Of a DNA stretch of 64,000 nt, positions 60,473-64,000 are shown piece by piece. Source of the stretch: Phycisphaerales bacterium AB-hyl4 (lineage in GTDB: Bacteria > Planctomycetota > Phycisphaerae > Phycisphaerales > Phycisphaeraceae); NCBI GenBank assembly GCA_041821185.1, contig JBGUBD010000005.1, forward strand, positions 365,507 through 429,506, read 5' to 3'. The translations under genes were made by a program, and so were the position numbers. Under the pieces are notes generated by a model. The model did no database searches. It was not told the origin of the DNA and saw only the letters and a program-made list of their open reading frames with translations. The stretch's first letter is position 1, and each line of letters begins with the position of its first letter.

Positions 60473-62254
60473 TCAGTTGTTTGTCGTTTCCGCCGCCACG
60501 CCGTCGGCCAGTTGCCGCAGCCGATGCTCACCCACCGGCGCTTCGGGCAGCCACGGCACGATGGCGGTACGAGCGGCCAGTTCGCGCTGCACCTTTTCGA
60601 TCTGCGCCACCTCAGCACGCGCGCGCCGCGTCAGCAACGGATCGGTCGGACCCGCCGCCGCCAGTGAGGCGTTGATCACCCAGCCCCACGGCTCGATGCC
60701 CGCCCGCCGTAAGTCATCCTGCAACTGCGCCGCCTCCAGCACCGGGGTCGTCTCCGGCAGCGTCACCAGCAGCATCTTTGTCTGCTCGGCATCCTGAAGC
60801 CGCATCATCGGCGTCACCAGCTTCGTGTTCGGCGCGGCGTGCCGCATCACCTCTTTGTGATATGAGCCGGTCGCGTCAAGCAGCAGCAGCGTGTGGCCCG
60901 TTGGAGCCGTGTCGACCACGACGAACTTTTTCGACGCTTCGCGAATCGCCCGCGAAAACGCCTGGAACACCGCGATCTCCTCCGTGCACGGCGAACGCAG
61001 ATCCTCTTCCAGCAGCGCACGACCCTGGTCATCCAGGTCCTTGCCCTTCGTTTCCAGAATGTGCTGCCGGTAGCGTTCAGTCTCCGCGTCGGGATCGATT
61101 CGGCTGACCTCCAGACGATCCAACTCGCCTTCGATGGTTTGCGTCACATGCGCTGCCGGGTCGGTGGTAGTCAAATGAACATCGTGCCCGCGCGACGCCA
61201 GTTCCACCGCCACGGCCGCGGCGATCGTCGTCTTGCCCACACCGCCCTTGCCCATCACCATCACCAGCCCATGGCCAGGCTCGGCAAGCTGGTCGATCAT
61301 CTCGCGCAACGACGGCACATTGACCGTCGGAGCATCGGACAGCGGGGTTTCTGTCACCTCGGCCCCAACGCCTCCACCAAGCAAGGCCCGCAGTGAAGCG
61401 ACACCCACCAGATTGTGCCCTTGCAGTGGCACACTGTCCTGCGGCAACGCCGCCAATGCTGCGGGCATGGCGTTAATCGCCGCCTGGCCACGCTGCACCA
61501 TCGCCATCGCCAGCGGGTCGGCGCTGGCAGGGTCGGGCATGACGCCGTTGACGATCAATCGCTGATTGGCGATGCCTAACGCCGACAACTCGTGTCGTGT
61601 GCGATCCGCTTCAGCGAGCGCTGACTGCTCCGGACGAGCGACGAGGATCACCCGCGTCTGTTCGGCGTCCGCCAATGCCTGCACCGCGTCGGCATACCGC
61701 TGCTTCTGCTTCTCCAAGCCGGCCAGGGGGCCGAGGCAGGATGCGCCGCTCGTGTTGGTTTCAAGGAAGGTGTTCCACGCCGTGGGCAGCTTCATCAGGC
61801 GAAGCGTGTGACCCGTCGGCGCGGTGTCGAAAACGATGTGGTCATATCGGCCTGCCAGCGAGTCGTCGGTCAACAGCCCGGTGAACTCATCGAACGCGGC
61901 GATCTCCGTGGTGCAGGCCCCGGAAAGCTCCTCCTCCATCTGGCGGACCAGCTTCGCTGGCAGCGAGTCACGGGCCGGGCCGATGACCCGGTCGCGGTAT
62001 GCCTGCGCCGCCGCTTCAGGGTCGATGTTCAGTGCGTCGAGGTTCGGCACGGCCTCAATCGCCGCCGGTTCGCCATCGCCGATCGACGCCTCAAAGACGT
62101 GCGAGAGGTTCGACGCCGGGTCCGTGCTCACCAGCAGCACGCGTCGGCCGGCGTCGGCAAGCTTCACCGCGGTAGCGCACGCCAGCGAGGTCTTACCGAC
62201 GCCGCCTTTGCCGGTGAAAAACAAGTGCCGCACTGACGACTCGATCCATTGCAT
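60473..62254 (-). CDS. arsA: Arsenical pump-driving ATPase ArsA
   Basis: A 593-residue two-domain ATPase. Each half has a P-loop, FTGKGGVGKTSLACA (residue about 13) and VMGKGGVGKTTIAAA (about 335), and the ArsA signature DTAPTGHTLRLM or DTAPTGHTLLLL. The three Cys that bind As(III) in E. coli ArsA have counterparts in LSGACTTEIAAFDEF, SGASCLGPLAGLEKQ and RSPCTEEIAVFQAF. It receives arsenite from ArsD and energises efflux by the membrane carrier. ATG at 62254 has AGGA about 9 nt upstream. It lies between arsD (48 bp) and acr3 (24 bp). Confidence 0.96.
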   Translation of the reverse strand: MQWIESSVRHLFFTGKGGVGKTSLACATAVKLADAGRRVLLVSTDPASNLSHVFEASIGDGEPAAIEAVPNLDALNIDPEAAAQAYRDRVIGPARDSLPAKLVRQMEEELSGACTTEIAAFDEFTGLLTDDSLAGRYDHIVFDTAPTGHTLRLMKLPTAWNTFLETNTSGASCLGPLAGLEKQKQRYADAVQALADAEQTRVILVARPEQSALAEADRTRHELSALGIANQRLIVNGVMPDPASADPLAMAMVQRGQAAINAMPAALAALPQDSVPLQGHNLVGVASLRALLGGGVGAEVTETPLSDAPTVNVPSLREMIDQLAEPGHGLVMVMGKGGVGKTTIAAAVAVELASRGHDVHLTTTDPAAHVTQTIEGELDRLEVSRIDPDAETERYRQHILETKGKDLDDQGRALLEEDLRSPCTEEIAVFQAFSRAIREASKKFVVVDTAPTGHTLLLLDATGSYHKEVMRHAAPNTKLVTPMMRLQDAEQTKMLLVTLPETTPVLEAAQLQDDLRRAGIEPWGWVINASLAAAGPTDPLLTRRARAEVAQIEKVQRELAARTAIVPWLPEAPVGEHRLRQLADGVAAETTNN

Positions 62255-62302
62255 GGTGCACATCCTGCCGATTACTGAGAAACCGCGACCCGAACCGCCA
62301 AC

Positions 62303-62935
62303 TCAGCAGCAACTTGACCCACCGCCGCCACCGCCGCCACCGCAGCAGCCCCCTTCGTTCGCCGCCGCCTCCTCGGGCATCAGCGCCTTCTGTGCCGTCC
62401 GCATCAGCGACTGGTGCGGCACCTGCTTGATGCGCAGACCCAGGTTGAACGCGCGAAGCATGTCTTGCTCGCTCACGCCGAGTTTGCGTGCCTGTTCATG
62501 GTGATATTCAAAGCAGGCTTCACAGTTACCCGCCACCGACGCGGCGATCGCGACGAGTTCGTCCACCGCCGGGGTCATCAACGACTCGCCTTGCGCCGTT
62601 TGTTGCGTCGCGGCTTTCGCTTGCGTCGCGCCATTCAAACCTGCCAGTTCCGCCAGAGCATCCCGCTCCGGGTAGCTGCCCTGCGACACGAGGGTACCGT
62701 TGACGAGTACGGCGGGCAGACCATCGCCGTCCGTCTCGTCAAGCAGCTTCTTGACCGCCGGGTTTTCCGTAAACGCCGTCGGCTCCTGCGCCATGTTGTA
62801 TCGCCGCACCTCCGCGCCCTGTTGTTTGAGCCATTCGAGATCGGACGAAAAACGAGCGAGCATCGGGTTCGGGTCCGTGCCACAGACGCCGGTCGAGCAG
62901 CACATCGGGGGATCGAAAACTTCAATGGTCGGCAT
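62303..62935 (-). CDS. arsD: ArsD fused to an AhpD/CMD-like CxxC domain
   Basis: A 210-residue protein. Residues 1-100 are ArsD, the arsenic metallochaperone that hands As(III) to ArsA: MPTIEVFDPPMCCSTGVCG has C12, C13 and C18 at the same positions as in E. coli ArsD. After a Gln/Ala linker, residues about 118-190 are a carboxymuconolactone-decarboxylase (AhpD-like) domain with C138 and C141 in AGNCEACFEYHHEQARKLG, a thiol-redox motif. The end is a Gly/Cys tail, GGCCGGGGGGGGSSCC, recalling the vicinal Cys pairs at the ArsD C-terminus. AAGGAA lies 8 nt before the ATG. Confidence 0.88.
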   Translation of the reverse strand: MPTIEVFDPPMCCSTGVCGTDPNPMLARFSSDLEWLKQQGAEVRRYNMAQEPTAFTENPAVKKLLDETDGDGLPAVLVNGTLVSQGSYPERDALAELAGLNGATQAKAATQQTAQGESLMTPAVDELVAIAASVAGNCEACFEYHHEQARKLGVSEQDMLRAFNLGLRIKQVPHQSLMRTAQKALMPEEAAANEGGCCGGGGGGGGSSCC

Positions 62936-62981
62936 GGGAATGTTCCTTGTGGTGGTTTGCAGTGAAAGCTGGACCGTGACC

Positions 62982-63422
62982 TTACCGGGTCCCCAGGGCG
63001 TCGGGCAGCGTCTGCACGTAGTCGCGAATCTCGTCGCGCACGCGCCGATAGTGTGACAGCGCCCGTTCGGGGTCGGTCTCGTCGGCCGCGAGTTTGGGCG
63101 GGTCGTCGAAGCCCTGATGCACCACGGTCGCCGTGCCGGAAAACATCGGACAGGTCTCATGAGCATGGCCGCAGACGGTGACGACGTAATCGAAGTCGAC
63201 GCCCGTCAAATCATCGAGCGTCTTGCTGGTGTGGTTGGCGATGTCCACCCTCGCCTCGGCCATCACCTTCAACGCATGCGGGTTCAGCCCGTGCTTCTCG
63301 ATGCCCGCCGAGTAAGGCTCAACGACATCGCCCTTAAGATGCCGCGCCTAACCCTCCGCCATCTGGCTGCGGCAGGAGTTGCCCGTGCAGAGAAACAGGA
63401 CTTTCAGTTTCGGCTGTAGCAT
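62982..63422 (-). pseudogene. arsC: Arsenate reductase ArsC with in-frame stop codon
   Basis: 147 codons encoding a thioredoxin-coupled arsenate reductase of the low-molecular-weight phosphatase fold (As(V) to As(III)). It starts MLQPKLKVLFLCTGNSCRSQ with the C-x5-R loop (C12, R18). Codon 25, right after MAEG, is TAG (63348-63350), where the family normally has Trp in MAEGW. The frame then continues intact through ARHLKGDVVEPYSAGIEKHG to the two further redox Cys (C84, C91) in TVCGHAHETC and to the normal end. One base change (TGG to TAG) explains it. AAGGAAG in the 3' end of arsR is its ribosome site; it overlaps arsR by 19 nt. Confidence 0.85.
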
Positions 63423-63769
63423 TCGGTGGCTTCCTTTCGGTCTTTCTCGCGGACGCAACAGAGCGTCTCGGCATCGCTCACAATGATCTTTTCTTTCTCC
63501 AGCGCCTTGAGCGTCCAGCGGATGGCGTCGCGAACCACGGACGGCGCCTCGCGGTCGGCAAGGCGGTAGTAGTGCCAACGCCCATCCTTGCGCCGCTCGA
63601 CCAGCCCAGCCTGATGAAGGATCGACATGTGCTTGGACACCGTCGAAGGCGACAGCCCCAGAACTTCCACAATCTGGCAAAGGCACAACTCGCCATCCGC
63701 CAGCGCCATGATCGCCCGCCCCCGGCCTTCGTCCGCCAATGCCTTCGTGATTGCGACATATTGCTGCAT
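63404..63769 (-). CDS. arsR: ArsR-family metalloregulator
   Basis: A 121-residue winged-helix repressor, first gene of the ars operon. The metal-site helix reads ADGELCLCQIVEVLGLS with a C-x-C pair like the As(III) site ELCVCDL of ArsR. The recognition helix is SPSTVSKHMSILHQAGLV and the wing RRKDGRWHYYRL. The C-terminus has more Cys (ETLCCVREKD, ATEC). Binding of arsenite should release it from the operator upstream. Start at 63769 was chosen because GAAGGA lies 8 nt upstream; ATG at 63775 is too close to it. Overlaps arsC. Confidence 0.93.
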   Translation of the reverse strand: MQQYVAITKALADEGRGRAIMALADGELCLCQIVEVLGLSPSTVSKHMSILHQAGLVERRKDGRWHYYRLADREAPSVVRDAIRWTLKALEKEKIIVSDAETLCCVREKDRKEATECYSRN

Positions 63770-63781
63770 GGCCATAATCCT

Positions 63782-63828
63782 TCACTTCGCCAAGTAACGA
63801 ATTGTAAGGGCGTCTTGAGATGTGTCAA
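63782..63828 (-). promoter_or_regulatory. ars operon promoter and candidate ArsR operator
   Basis: On the minus strand TTGACA (63828-63823) and TACAAT (63806-63801) are 16 bp apart, a near-consensus promoter. Just downstream, TCACTT (63782-63787) and AAGTAA (63792-63797) form an imperfect dyad separated by CGCC, placed to block transcription start, as expected of an ArsR operator. Confidence 0.7.
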
Positions 63829-63829
63829 C

Positions 63830-64000
63830 CGACGATACTCGAATCGCGACGATGTGGTCAGCCCGAATGCGCTTGGGATTCCAGCCGCTCGGAACCGGCG
63901 ACAAGGCGGCGCAAATGCGGCGCAGCAATCAACTGCCGGGCCCTGCATGGACGAGAACGATGCGCGCAAAGAAAAACCGCAAGCGTTGCTGGATGCAGAC
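63830..64000. other. Window-edge region, no certain gene
   Basis: 171 bp upstream of the ars promoter. An ATG at 63947 opens a frame (MDENDARKEKPQALLDAD) that runs off the window end and could be a gene start, but it has no ribosome site and is too short to judge. Confidence 0.3.

Noticed and set aside
63348-63350. TAG in arsC as pyrrolysine or programmed recoding
   Set aside because: No pyl genes or downstream structure seen, and Trp is the expected residue; a point mutation or sequencing error is simpler.

Overview
The window is a GC-rich stretch of bacterial chromosome. Gene content (PEP-CTERM secreted protease, TorF-like outer-membrane protein, MreBCD locus with an extra MreC-like coiled-coil protein, YlbF-family protein, ECF sigma/RskA pair, divergent CTP synthase) suggests a Gram-negative from the Planctomycetota, most like Phycisphaerae. 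That placement is inferred from protein character only; no 16S rRNA or tRNA gene is present. I annotate about 48 protein genes, one RNase P RNA gene, one regulatory leader peptide and one gene with an in-frame stop.

Layout. 1-9.5 kb: YlbF protein, secreted beta-helix protein (-), mutL, a ChlI/MoxR-like AAA ATPase, a Pmp3 peptide, a phosphoglycerate-dehydrogenase-like enzyme and gnd. 9.5-14.2 kb (-): nitrite/sulfite reductase, FliN-like protein, trpE, an unknown protein. 14.2-17.2 kb: membrane P-loop ATPase and a porin-like protein. 17.3-23.3 kb (-): sucA-sucB-lpd, the complete 2-oxoglutarate dehydrogenase complex. 23.9-33.7 kb: PEP-CTERM subtilase, thrS behind a threonine-rich leader peptide, ECF sigma/anti-sigma, a cytidylate-kinase-like protein, PHP phosphoesterase, MFS protein. 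34-41 kb: hybrid histidine kinase, small outer-membrane protein, uvrC (-), EAL phosphodiesterase. 41.3-45.6 kb: cell-shape locus. 45.7-57.3 kb: HNH nuclease, epsC (-), secreted unknown (-), pyrG (-), small kinase-like protein (-), WecA/MraY-type transferase, AraC regulator divergent from a GH4 enzyme, secreted HEAT protein. 57.4-57.9 kb (-): rnpB. 58.0-59.2 kb: rlmN. 59.3-63.8 kb (-): arsenic operon arsR-arsC-arsD-arsA-acr3.

Three themes stand out. (1) A 24-codon ORF with eight Thr codons, preceded by a promoter-like sequence and followed by an intrinsic terminator, lies just upstream of thrS. It reads as a ribosome-mediated attenuator of threonyl-tRNA synthetase. (2) The intergenic DNA is full of inverted-repeat elements of several unrelated sequence families. 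One family is a REPIN-like hairpin with ATTTAGCCGCGG ends. Many others share one design, arms made of tandem 7-9-nt degenerate units, with a different unit at each site. Some of these sequences lie inside genes (mutL linker, thrS editing region, FliN-like tail, rnpB stem). (3) The ars operon encodes an ArsD fused to an AhpD/CMD-like CxxC domain with a Gly/Cys tail, while its arsC carries a single TGG-to-TAG-type stop at codon 25 with all catalytic residues otherwise intact.
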